A stretch of DNA of 64,000 nt. It comes from Bos javanicus. Lineage: Eukaryota; Chordata; Mammalia; Artiodactyla; Bovidae. Positions 1 to 11,315 of the stretch are shown one piece after another. The notes below the pieces were generated by a model. It ran no database searches, was not told where the DNA came from, and was given only the letters and a program-made list of their open reading frames with translations. Where the stretch lies: positions 76,344,178-76,408,177 of the forward strand of contig NC_083875.1 of the NCBI RefSeq assembly GCF_032452875.1, in the 5' to 3' direction. The position numbers and the translations under genes are program-made. How positions within the stretch are numbered: position 1 is the stretch's first letter; each line of letters opens with the position of its first letter.

Positions 1-15
1 AATGTAAATTTATAA

Positions 16-37
16 AAACAACAACAACAACAACACA
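16..37 (+). repeat. (AAC)n microsatellite
   Basis: Short run of AAC units directly before an L1-like segment. Confidence 0.85.
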
Positions 38-38
38 A

Positions 39-765
39 TGAGATACAGTTCCATACCCATTAAACTGGCTAGAATAAAAAAGATTGACCATATCAAATAT
101 GGTGAGGGTACAGAACTTCAATTCTCATACACTGCTGTTGGGAATATAAAATAGAGCAAGGAAAATTCTTTGACACTTTCTAATAGACCTATCCAATGAC
201 CTGGTAATTCCATTTATAGATTTTTATTCAAGATAAATTAAGAGATGCCCATAAAAAGACTTGGATAAAAATGTTCATACAGTTTTATTCATAATACTCC
301 AAAATTGGAAAGAACCCAAATGTCCATCAAAAGAAGAATGGATTAAAAAAAAACTGGAATATTTATAGAAGGAAATATTACTCAGCAATAGAACTAGTTG
401 CATGTAACTAGTTCAAAAAACATTATGCTAAGCAAAAGAAGCCAGGCATAAGATATATATTATAATGATCCTATTTCTATGACATTTTAGAATAGACAAA
501 ACTAATCTACTGTGACAAGAAAGCAAGTCAGTGGTTATATAAGACCTGGAGGTGAAGGTAGGAGAACTTTCTGGGGTGATGGAAATGTTCTGTATCTTAT
601 TCTGGATATTGGTTACTTGGATACATCAAAACTCATCAAATCTAAGTACTTCTTAAGATCTGTGCATCTTGATGTATGTAAATTACACTTCAATTTAAAA
701 AATAAAAGTAAAAATATCCTGAAATCAACTACCCAACATTTTCTACCCATACCTGACTACTATAT
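39..765 (+). repeat. L1M-type LINE 3' end
   Basis: Diverged copy of the mammalian L1 3' region, including the recognisable series AATGAGATAC..., CCCAAATGTCCATCAA, CATTATGCTAAGCAAAAGAAGCC and TCTGTATCTTATTCTGGA. No intact frame remains. Confidence 0.8.
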
Positions 766-1274
766 ATTTTAAATAGATAACAGAGCCCCACCAAGTACCT
801 ACTCTGTCCCATTTAATGTTTACTAAGTGTGAATAATTATTTTTAAATTAAAAAATACATCTATGAAAAGTGACAGTCACTTATCTATCCTACTTGAAAA
901 AAAATTAATGAAACTATAGCTAGAATACATAATTCCTACTAGCAAAAGTTCAAACTAATTACAACCACATACATCTTTTTATTCTAAGGACTTTGATAAA
1001 ATAATATTGTTGGCAGCTTATATTTTTCCACTAAGCACAGAGAATCAATATCATCAATGTAAATGAAAATTTTGAATATTTCTAAACGTTTTGTGAATCC
1101 TATAAGGAGAGACATGGAATTTTCCAGAAGAGTCTAATTTAAATTCATTAGGTCAAAACACAATTTCCTATTTAATTCAAAATAATAGAAAAGCGTAAGT
1201 ATTATTTACAAAGAAATATGATTTATGGAAAATAGAAAATAAAAGGCAAGAGGAGCAAATAATTTCTATCATAC

Positions 1275-1372
1275 CCATTGAAAATATGCTGAATGAGTGG
1301 GTGAGTAGTCTTCATGTAAATATCTTGATTAGTGCATGCCTCGTCAAAGATTTCATCAAAATAAAAAACATG
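1275..1372 (-). CDS. KIF24: KIF24 coding exon 4 (kinesin motor, partial gene)
   Basis: Third coding exon of the kinesin-13-type protein KIF24, a centriolar microtubule depolymerase that works with CP110 to suppress cilium formation. On the minus strand it follows a pyrimidine-rich acceptor (ctttttcag) and ends at AATGG|gtatga. Its 98 nt encode 32 residues (HVFYFDEIFDEACTNQD...HIFN) plus two bases, in phase 0 with the previous exon. This is the motor-domain segment just before the P-loop, which must lie in the next exon, left of the window. The residues match mammalian KIF24 closely and no disruption is seen. The gene is therefore truncated by the window edge, not broken. Confidence 0.95.
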
Positions 1373-2044
1373 CTGAAAAAGAAATTTGATTTTTAGAGAA
1401 AGAGATACGTTCTGGATTTTCTTCATCACTATTCTAGTTGACACAGGATAAAGGTGCAAATACATTTTTAACTAATAGTAACTGTCCATGACAAAGTTAG
1501 AGATAATAAGCAATTATCAACTGTCAAATGACAAGGCCTAGTTTTACTTGAAATCTCAGTAGACATGTTCTTATACTGTAAAAACTAAGCCACATGATTT
1601 TTGTTCTCTCTTAAGGGAAGTAAATTAATGAGTGTTAACAGTGAGCCAATCCTCCTTAAGTCTAGGAGAGGAACTGAATTCTATGGAGATTATTCTCATA
1701 GCCCAGCCTGAGCATGCGGGAAACATGAGCAAAGAGGCAAAGCAGGAAAGCACAAAGAATGTTTAGAAGACAGGGAGGATTTACTGTGTTTAAAATACAG
1801 GATACTGGCAGGTAGAAAAGTGAAAATAGCAGGTGAGAATAAGGAGTTAGGACTATATTGTAGGGGTCTTGGGACACCAGCATTAAGGGAGAGGAGGGAA
1901 TGCTTTTATTTAATTTAGTGAAAGTGGGAAGGCAAAAAACTTTGCAAAAGAGAGGGATGAGCTGAGCCATTTTATTGGAAGACTAATCTGCCTTATATTG
2001 TGCATGGATTGGAAACATGAACACTAGTGGTTAGGTTAAAGAAA

Positions 2045-2128
2045 GAAAAGGAAATTCGCTCAGTCATGTCTGACTCTTTGCGAACCCATTGGCTGTAGCC
2101 TACCAGGCTCCTCCATCCATGGAATTTT
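2045..2128 (-). repeat. Bov-A/BovB tail fragment
   Basis: Contains gctcagtcatgtctgactc and the following core of the ruminant Bov-A unit in reverse orientation, truncated. Confidence 0.8.
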
Positions 2129-2974
2129 AGATTAGGTTAAGAAGAGTCTAAATTAGACAATGACAATGGAAATAAAAAGAAATGAGAGCATGAGAAATTT
2201 GGCAGCTGACTGGATGTGATAGCTGGGGAGAGAAAGGAATCCAAGCTTATTCCCAAATGAAAAACCATGGTAATCTGAAAGAGAGGTAGGACACCCCATT
2301 AAGTTGTGTCTGGAAAGTGTTAGTTCAGCAACCATAATTATTTGCCTAATTTAGAATCTTACCATGTTGGCAGCCCAACTATATCTGGGTAAAAAATCCT
2401 AATGATTTCAAGTCTGACTGTAGTATCATAATGGCAGTCCATACATGATGAATGAGAGATGAAGTCATATTTTATACTACCTTTTGGGCCTACTCTAAAT
2501 ATTCAGTTAAGACAAAATTTTATTTTTTTGCAATAAACAAAACTTTTATTCAAACAACTGCAGTACAGGGCACAATTCAGATTTTTTTAAAAAATGGAAA
2601 GGAAACAGGAAAAATATTTTCAGCACTTTACATCTTCATACAAGTGTTACGGTTTTGTGTCTACATTCATCCATTGAGCACTGAATCCCCTAGATTTGAG
2701 ATCTTTCATCAAAATTGGAACACTAACATAGAAGGTTCCTTTTACAAAGGTCCATGTTCTAGCTTTGGTTTTTCCCTAAGTAAAAAACAAGGTCTGTCTG
2801 CGTCTTGAGCTGCTTCTCTGGTGGAAATGGGTTTAAGCCAGTTTACTATGGGTCACTGTACCCCAAGTATGATTCTGTTTCATATACATTACTTTAGAAT
2901 GGAAATTTGTTAGGTCATTTGAGAAGAAATTGGAGCCACAAAGTCAAATATATCAATAGAAAAAATTCTCAGAG

Positions 2975-3068
2975 GAATCCCTTGGCAGCCCAGTGGTTAG
3001 GACTCCAGCTTCAACTGCATGGGTAGGGAACTAAGGTCCTGCAAGCTGCACAGTGTGGCCAAAAAAAA
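2975..3068 (+). repeat. tRNA-type (CHR-like) SINE
   Basis: Head cccttggcagcccagtggtt with a degenerate pol III B box, ending in an A-rich tail (gtggccaaaaaaaa). Confidence 0.7.
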
Positions 3069-3416
3069 GAAGAGAAAAAAGTCTCCGAAAGTTAGGAGGT
3101 GAGAAAAACATGAACCTGTGCAGCAGGACAAAGAGATCTGTGAACTTTTAGTGTTCTGAAAAATGTGACTGATTTTAAGAACAGTAAAATGTAACTTTGA
3201 AGCTGGGTCATAGGTAGATGGCGGTTCATTATACTTTTGATGAGGCTTGAAAATGGCAATAATAAAGAGCAAAATACATTTCTAAAATCTGATTTTAATG
3301 GACATGATTTATACCTAACTCATAAACAGGTCTTTAAGCAAGGAGACAAATCCATTCTTTGCTCAGAAATCACTGTATGTTTTTATAGTTAAGTATGATA
3401 TCTAAATTAAGTATGA

Positions 3417-5726
3417 TATCTTACTGCCAAATTCAGACTTAAATTGAAGAAAGTGGAGAAAACCACTAGACCATTCAGGTATAACCTAAATCAAATCCCT
3501 TATGATTATACAGTGTAAGTGAGAAATAGACTTAAGGGACTAGATCTGATAGAGTGCCTGATGAACATGGATGGAGGTTTGTGACATTGTATAGGAGACA
3601 GGAATCAAGACCATCCCCATGGAAAAGAAATGCAAAAAAGCAAAATGGCTGTCTGAGGAGGCCTTACAAATAGCTGTGAAAAGAAGAGAAGTGAAAAGCA
3701 AAGGAGAAAAGGAAAGATATAAGCATCTGAATGCAGAATTCCAAAGAATAGCAAGGAGAGATAAGAAAGCCTTTCTCAGCGATCAATGCAAAGAAATAGA
3801 GGAAAACAACAGAATGGGAAAGACTAGAGATCTCTTCCCTGGTGGCTCAGAGGTTAAAGCATCTGCCTCCAATGCGGGAGACCGGGATTCAATCCCTGGG
3901 TTGGGAAGATCCCCTGGAGAAGGAAATGGCAACCCACTCCAGTACTCTTGCCTGGAGAATCCCATGGATGGAGAAGCCTGGTGGGCTATAGTCCACGGAG
4001 TCGCAAAGAGTTGGACACGACTGAGCGACTTCACTTCACTTCAGAGATCTCTTCAAGAAAATCAGAGATACCAAGGGAACATTTCATGGAAAGATGGGCT
4101 CGATAAAGGACAGAAATGGTATAAACCTAACAGAAGCAGATGATATTAAGAAGAGGTGGCAAGAATACACAAAAGAACTGTACAAAAAAGATCTTCACGA
4201 CCCAGATAATCACGATGGTGTGATCACTCACCTAGAACCAGACATCCTGGAATGTGAAGTCAAGTGGGCCTTAGAAAGCATCACTAAGAACAAAGCTAGT
4301 AGAGGTGATGGAATTCCAGTTGAGCTATTTCAAATCCTGAAATATAATGCTGTGAAAGTGCTGCACTCAATATGCCAGCAAATTTGGAAAACTCAGCAGT
4401 GGCCACAGGACTGGAAAAGGTCAGTTTTCATTCCAATCCCAAAGAAAGGCAATGCCAAAGAATGCTCAAACTACCACACAATTGCACTCATCTCATACAC
4501 TAGTAAAGTAATGCTCAAAATTCTCCAAGCCAGGCTTCAGCAATACATGAATTGTGAACTTCCAGATGTTCAAGCTGGTTTTAGAAAAGGCAGAGGAACC
4601 AGAGATCATATTGCCAACATCTGCTGGATCATCAAAAAAGCAAGAGAGTTCCAGAAAAGCATCTATTTCTGCTTTATTGACTATGCCAAAGCCTTTGACT
4701 GTGTGGATCACAAAAATTGTGGAAAATTCTGAAAGAAATGGGAATACCAGACCACCTGACCTGCCTCTTGAGAAACCTATATGCAGGTCAGGAAGCAACA
4801 GTTAGAACTGGACATGGAACAACAGACTGGTCAAGGCTGTATATTGTCACCCTGCTTATTTAACTTATATGCAGGGCACATCATGAGAAACACTGGGCTG
4901 GAAGCACAAGCTGGAATCAAGATTGCCGGGAGAAATATCAATAACCTCAGGTATGCAGATGACACCATCCTTATGGCAGAAAGTGAAGAGGAACTTAAAA
5001 GCCTCTTGATGAAAGTGAAAGAGGAGAGTGAAAAAGTTGGCTTAAAGCTCAACATTCAGAAAACTAAGATCATGGCATCTGGTCCCATCATTTCTTGGGA
5101 AATAGATGGGGAAACAGTGTCAGACTTTATTTTTGGGGGCTCCAAAATCACTGCAGATGGTGATTGCAGGCATGAAATTAAAAGATGCTTACTCCTTGGA
5201 AGGAAAGTTATGACCAACCTAGACAGCATATTGAAAAGCAGAGATATTACTTTGCCAACAAAGGTCCATCTAGTCAAGGCTATGGTTTTTCCAGTGGTCA
5301 TGTATGGATGTGAGAGTTGGATTGTGAAGAAAGCTGAGCACCAAAGAATTGATGCTTTTGTACTGTGGTGTTGGAGAAGGCTCTTGACAGCCCCTTGGAC
5401 TGCAAGGAGATCCAACCAGTCCATTCTAAAGGAGATCAGTCCTGGGTGTTCATTGGAAGGACTGATGTTGAAGCTGAAACTCCAGTACTTTGGCCACCTC
5501 ATGTGAAGAGTTGACTCACTGGAAAAGACTCTGATGCTGGGAGGGATTGCGGGCAGGAGGAGAAGGGGACGACAGAGGATGAGATAGCTGGATGGCATCA
5601 CCGACTTGATGGACATGAGTTCGAGTGAACTCCGGGAGTTGGTGATGAACAGGGAGGCCTGGCGTGCTGTGGTTCATGGGGTTGCAGAGTCAGACATGAC
5701 TGAGCGACTGAACTGAACTGATTATA
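3417..5726 (+). mobile_element. BovB (RTE) LINE, 5'-truncated, with nested Bov-tA
   Basis: Sense strand shows the end of the linker, then reverse transcriptase pieces. These include the QGCILSPCLFN segment and the active-site YADD near 4951-4962, ending in the BovB 3' unit with the tail CTGAACTGAACTGA. Several frameshifts and a Bov-tA insertion (3837-4042) break the frame, so the copy is dead. The endonuclease half is missing. It lies antisense to KIF24. Confidence 0.93.
3837..4042 (+). mobile_element. Bov-tA SINE nested in BovB
   Basis: tRNA-derived head (ctggtggctcagaggtt...) joined to a Bov-A unit. Flanked by the perfect 11-bp duplication AGAGATCTCTT at 3826-3836 and 4043-4053. Removing one copy and the insert restores the BovB sequence. 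Confidence 0.93.
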
Positions 5727-5929
5727 TCTAAAGCATTTTTGGCATTTCTCAGGAAAATTTTTAAAAATGAAGAGAAATAAATGTGGGAATAAACTGGTTT
5801 TGGTTTTCCTTTATTTCACTGAGTATATGGCTATTCTCCTCTTTCTATAAGTGCTCTTTTGAAAGCACTTATTCATTAAAGGAATTAGTTATCTTTCCAT
5901 CTAATAGAACTGAAAATTGATTTTTCATG

Positions 5930-6573
5930 GTAAATTGATGGGGAAAAAATGGAAACAGTTGCAGATTTTATTTTCCTGGGTTCCAAAATCACCGTGGACA
6001 GCGACTGCAGCCATGAAAGTAAAAGATGCTTCCTCCTTAAAAATGCTATGACAAACCTAGATAGAGTATTAAAAAGCAGAGACAACACTTTGCCGACAAA
6101 GGTCCATAATAGTCAAAGCTATGGTTTTTCCAGTAGTCACATACCAATGGAGGAACTGGACCATAAAGAAGGCTGAGTGCCGAAGAATTGATGCTTTTGA
6201 ACTGTGGTGCTGGTGAAGCATGTTGAGAGTCCCTTGGACTGCAAGGAGAACAAAGCAGTCAACCCTAAAGGAAATCAACTTTGAATACTCGTTGGAAGGA
6301 CTGATACTGAAGCTGAAGCTCCAATACTTTGGCCACCTGATGAGAAGAGCCGACTCACTGCCAAAGATTCTGATGCTGGGAAAGACTGAGGGCAGAAGGA
6401 GAAGAGAGCAACAGAGGATGAGATGGTTGGATGGCATCATTGATTCCAGTTGGTGATGCCATCAAACTCAGTGAGCTTGAGTAAACTCCGGGAGATAGTG
6501 AAGAACAGGGAAGACTGGTGTTGCTGCAGTCCATGGGGTTGCGAAGAGTCAGACACAACTTAGCAACTGAACA
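5930..6573 (+). mobile_element. BovB 3' fragment
   Basis: 5'-truncated BovB starting near the segment ADFIFLGSKIT and running to the 3' unit (gcaactgaac). Degraded by indels. Confidence 0.9.
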
Positions 6574-6752
6574 ACCACAATTTTTCCTTCCAATAGAACT
6601 AAAGTATTGATTTTTCCAATACTTCTTTAAGAATCTCTCATGAAAGATATGTGAGCATGCAACATTACTATTATAATTCATAAAGTCCTCTGCATCACAT
6701 ACACTTTCATTTGACCATATTTTATTAATGAAGTTTGGTTAACATTCACTTC

Positions 6753-6880
6753 ATGGAGTTACCTGGTGGCTTAATGGTTAGAATTCTGGCTTTCACTGCT
6801 GTGGCCTGGATTCAAGCCCAGGTCAGGGAACTGAGAGCCTGCAAGCTGCTCTGGGTGCAGCCAAAAAAATAAAAAATCAC
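6753..6880 (+). repeat. tRNA-type (CHR-like) SINE
   Basis: Head acctggtggcttaatggtt with gattcaagcccaggtc as B box and an A-rich end. Confidence 0.75.
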
Positions 6881-8220
6881 TTTAGCCTTGATATGATAAG
6901 AGTTGCATAGCTTATTTTTTAAAGAAATTTTTTTTTCAGATTATAAATGTATTTCTAAAATATCTCTGGAAAGATACACTTAGAATATCGGTTGTCCTCA
7001 AGGACAAAATGAGATTAGAGACACTCTTCATAGCATGATCTATATCCTATTCAAAAGTTCTGATTTTATTGATATAAGAGTAATAATCATGATCACAGAA
7101 AAAAATTTTAACATGGATTACAACAGATAAGAAAATCAAATTATCTGTAAATCTTACTACCCTGAGATGGCCACTACTGACTTTGATATATTTCAGTACC
7201 ATCTTTTTTTAATCTATATATATTTTCCTTTATTTAAGAAATTGGGGATGAAAGAAACAGGTCTGTTTCCTTGTTTTTTTCACTCATTATGTTGCTATCA
7301 TAAAATTTAATGGTTAAGTATGACAGCACAATGTATGTATATGATCACACATATTAAGTAACAAAACATCTGAACAGATAAGATATTTAATTAAAGGACA
7401 AATAAACCTAGTGTTTGAATACCTGAATAAGATTAAAAATAAAACCCAAAGAATCTAGGATCAATATTTACTTGCTATGTTTGCTATGAACCTCCCTTTT
7501 CTTCTTTCTACTTAAGAAAGGTGGAGAGGGGAGGAAAAAAGGCCTCTCAACACAGATTATAAGCATTGACAAGTAATGAGTTTGACCTATGACAGCAAAG
7601 GTCTAAAGTTCAAACAGCAGAGAAAGAGCTATGGAAACTATGGATATTCAATAAGTATTGACCAATGGTAATGACAAAGAAGTAAGGTTATTGTGTTTTG
7701 GGATAATGGAAAAATACAAAAGATAAAATGATGCCTCCTTGAGGGAATTACTGTGACAGAAGCATCATTAAGGCAATCTTGGGTAGATGGTGACTGGAGA
7801 GGGCTATTACTATGGCTATAAGTAGCCATGGAACTAGATAGCATTACACCTAATTGGTCATTTGGACCATCTTCAATATAAATACCTCCCACCTAGAGCT
7901 AATAGATTGTGCACTGACCAGCAATCAATAAGGCTGTTAAAGTGACTGAGTTGGTTAGACAGTGGCCTAGTAATTTAGTGCCCATAGAAAGACTCTGTGC
8001 ATTGCTTTGACTGTTACTGAGAAACCCAATTTTGGTAAGCAAAGAAAACAAAGAACAATGCAAGTGTTAAAGAGGGGAGAGTATTAACAACCTGACTTCA
8101 GTGTTAAAGGATTTATTTCAGTAGAGTAAAATCTCAGCTGACCAAGGTGAATTGTCTGCACACCAGATTACTCACCACCTTTTTTTTTTCTTCTTCCTAC
8201 TAATCACTGGGTTTTGTACT

Positions 8221-8336
8221 TTTTTTTCCTTACGCCACTTGGCTTGCAGGATCTCAGTTTCCTGACTAGAGAATGAGCCCAGGCCATAGCAGTGAAAATG
8301 CCAAATCCTAACCATGAGACCACCAGGGAACTCTTA
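8221..8336 (-). repeat. tRNA-type (CHR-like) SINE
   Basis: Reverse copy: T-rich stretch, gcaggatctcagtttcc, then accaccagggaactc at the tRNA head. Confidence 0.75.
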
Positions 8337-9085
8337 GTCACTGAGTTTTGAAGTAAGAGACAGAGAGAATAGAATGGACATAATATGAACATTCAGGGAG
8401 GCAGATTCAGAGTAAAAGAAACTCTGAATTCCCAGATCTTAATAGATTATTCATAATTGCTTCATGATTTTAAGAGTGCCTAAATTATAATATCTTCCAT
8501 CAATGGGGTTTGCTTCTTTCATAACAGACTGAAGGAATTATTGAAAGGGTACCTAAGAGCTGGGAATAAATTCATTTTGATATCAAATTCTTTGTTATTA
8601 GACTTAATCATCCTGGCAGGGAGTGAACATTTCTTTTTTTTTTTTTTGAACATTTCTTAATGTGTTTGAGCTACCAGTGTTTTACTTAAACCCACATACA
8701 TGTTCAATGTGAAATCACATTCCTGGATTATCTTTACTCACTGCAATCTACCTTATACAAAGTGGCCTGTTCAGGAACCCAATTTCTACCAACTTAACTC
8801 TATGCCTAAACATAATTAAGAATCAAAATAAGCAGCTGGCTGGCAACCTGGGGCCATGTTGCTCTCCATCTTTAAACTCCAGACTTGCACTCAGCAGAGT
8901 AAGTTCACACTGAGAGACAGGAGAGAAATGAGACTATGTGACCATCTCACAGTTGGTCTGGGGCAACTCAGTGACTGTCCTTCCTACCAGCAGTTCATTA
9001 TCTAAACTCTTTTTATTCTCCCATTTGCTCTTTTATGACTAAATATGTATAATTAAATTCACATAAAGCATGGTAAGTGAATGTA

Positions 9086-9283
9086 TGAAAGTGAAAGTGA
9101 AGTCGCTCAGTCATGTCCGACTCTTTGGGACCCCATGGACTGTAGCCTATCAGGCTCCTCCATCCATGGGATTTTGCAGGTGAGAGTGCTGGAGTAGATT
9201 GCCATTTCCTTCTCCAAGGGATAGAACCCGGGTCTCCCGCATCGCAGGCAGACCCTTTACCGTCTGAGCCACCAGGGAAGCCC
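9086..9283 (-). mobile_element. Bov-tA SINE
   Basis: Reverse Bov-tA from gaagtcgctcagtcatgtc to accagggaagccc. Flanked by the 11-bp duplication AAGTGAATGTA at 9075-9085 and 9284-9294. Confidence 0.92.
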
Positions 9284-9528
9284 AAGTGAATGTACAATGT
9301 ATAATGCAACTCTATTGCACGAGAGAGAAGGAATTATGCTTGCGTTATTTCCTACTGCACTACATTTTTTAAAAATGAAGGCTAAGTGTTATCAGTGATT
9401 AATGCAGTGTCACATAGAATGAATGCCAACACTCAAACCTAAAAACTGAATATAAGAATTTGTACTGCTACTCAAACAAAAAACTTGACACTTGATAATG
9501 TTAGTTCCATCGAAGGAAAGTATCATAC

Positions 9529-9718
9529 CTGTAGAATATACTGTGTGAGGTCAACTGCTTCTTTCTTCTCATGAACAAGTAGAGTTTCTTTATCTTTCAC
9601 AGTAATAATGTTGATTTCTCCACGACGTACCTCCCTCATGCCCAGAGGGCGTTTTCGAACACAAACTCTGATTTTCTCCATCTCAGTCCAAGGATTCTCT
9701 TTCTCTGAAGTGTTCTGT
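9529..9718 (-). CDS. KIF24: KIF24 coding exon 3 (start of motor domain)
   Basis: This exon was not found as an open frame starting at ATG; it was identified by translating the minus strand between an acceptor (acatatatcag) and a donor (CTACAG|gtatga). The 190 nt complete the split Arg codon of exon 2 and add 63 codons. The segment begins QNTSEKENPWTEMEK and contains IRVCVRKRPLGMREV, the beta1 strand that opens a kinesin motor domain, at about residue 223. It ends in phase 0, which fits exon 4 exactly. Conserved length, phase and residues make the assignment secure. Confidence 0.94.
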
Positions 9719-10212
9719 CTGATATATGTTTATAAGTGGGCTTTAATTTTTAGTTAACAAAATAAAGCTATCTAAGAGGTCAAAGTATCAGTATATTTTG
9801 TTATAAATTAGGTGTAATACAAACACACACAGACACACAATATCTGTTATATACTAAAGTGCTGACACTAAGAAAGTTCTTTCATTAGCTCTAAATCCTC
9901 CTGATTTACTTCTATCTCCATCTCTACTCAATCCCACTCAAATGCAGATTTCTTGCTTCCTTTCAATTCTTACTATTGTACATTTACTGTTTTCTTGACC
10001 ATTTAATCTAATTTTTTTTTTTAATCCTACCTCGGTTTATGAAATACCTTGAATTTGGTGGTAGGTTTCAATGTATTTTCACCATGTTTCTTCCAGGTAT
10101 ATTCTGACCCTCCCTTTGTCCTTCTTGCTTCCTTTTTTTTTTTGCCTACCTTGATATGTATTTATTTGTTAGAACACAATCCTACTCCAGGACAATTTTA
10201 TGACTGGTGCTG

Positions 10213-10486
10213 CTGCTGCTGCTACTAAGCTGCTTCAGTCGTGTCTGACTCTGTGCGACCCCACAGACGGCAGCCCACCAGGCTCCCCCGTCCCTGGGAG
10301 TCTCCAGGCAAGAACACTGGAGTGGGTTGCCATTTCCTTCTCCAATGCAGGAAAGTGAAAAGTGAAAGTGAAGTCGCTCAGTCGTGTCCGACCCTCAGCG
10401 ACCCCATGGACTGCAGCCTACCAGCCTCCTCTGTCCATGGGATTTTCCAGGCAAGAGTACTGGAGTGGGGTGCCATTCCCTTCTCC
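10213..10486 (-). mobile_element. BOV-A2 SINE
   Basis: Two Bov-A monomers in reverse, preceded by the (GCT)n tail. Flanked by the 14-bp duplication TATGACTGGTGCTG at 10199-10212 and 10487-10500. Confidence 0.93.
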
Positions 10487-11194
10487 TATGACTGGTGCTG
10501 TCCACCACTAATTCATCCTTCTATTCAGACACATTTCTTCTCCGGCTGTCTTCAGTGAACTCATCTACCTTAACATCCAGAAGAGAGGCAATATTACTTG
10601 GGTTAAGAGTACAAAATTCATCAGGTTTACTAGCTGAGCCTAATAGTAGCATATATGATACATCAAAGTACTGACCACTTTACCTATGCAGAAATGCCTC
10701 TTAAGCAAGGTAACATGAAAAGAGAATCCTTGAAAGTAGATGTTTTACCAAGACCAATGCCTTTGGCACACATACTTAGAATGTCTTAGAGAGACAAATC
10801 ATTTCCTTCCTTTACACTTTAGAATTTGATTAATAACCCCTAAACAGCCTTTTAGAATAGATTTTACACAGGATATTTCACTATATAATTGTTTCATATC
10901 AACTTCAATTTTCTGAGACCTCCAACTGGCTGGAAAATTATTTTTCGCCAGGATCTAAATTAGTAACAAGTAAGAAATAAAATTTCTAATATATTGCATA
11001 AAAAACTACTCAAGGCTTTTGAAGCATGTTATTATTTTTTTAACCAATGTATAGTAGACATCTAAAAAAAAAACCATTTTGACTTGAAATGTGGCAAAAT
11101 CCTGATGATCATTAAAAGTGAATGACAGGCATGTGGGGTTCATTGTTGTATTTTGCATGTATTTTATTTTTTATAAGAAAAAAACAAACTTTCT

Positions 11195-11315
11195 CTGGGT
11201 TTTTTTGGACCATGCTGTGGGGTTTGCAGGATCTTAGTTCCCCAACCAGGACTGAACCCAGGTCCAGCAGTGAAAGTACAGAGTCTTAAACACTGGGCCA
11301 CCAGGAATTTCTCAG
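11195..11315 (-). repeat. tRNA-type (CHR-like) SINE
   Basis: Reverse copy: ggtttgcaggatcttagttccc to gggccaccaggaatttc. Confidence 0.75.

Larger units (their letters stand above)
1373..9528 (-). other. KIF24: KIF24 intron 3
   Basis: 8.2-kb intron. It holds a nested BovB/Bov-tA complex (3417-5726), a second BovB 3' piece (about 5930-6573), several tRNA-type SINEs and a Bov-tA at 9086-9283. Stretches 1380-2040, 2130-2970, 3070-3400, 6880-8200 and 8340-9080 are AT-rich. I see no exon, RNA gene or recognisable repeat in them. Confidence 0.85.

Noticed and set aside
3619..5616. Host genes encoding reverse-transcriptase-like proteins
   Set aside because: These frames, and those at 15475-19700 and 23193-24944, are fragments of dead BovB LINEs with frameshifts, not host genes.
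9230..9285. tRNA-like sequences with A/B boxes in several places
   Set aside because: They are the tRNA-derived heads of Bov-tA and CHR-type SINEs, not tRNA genes; none folds as a complete tRNA with an intact anticodon arm.
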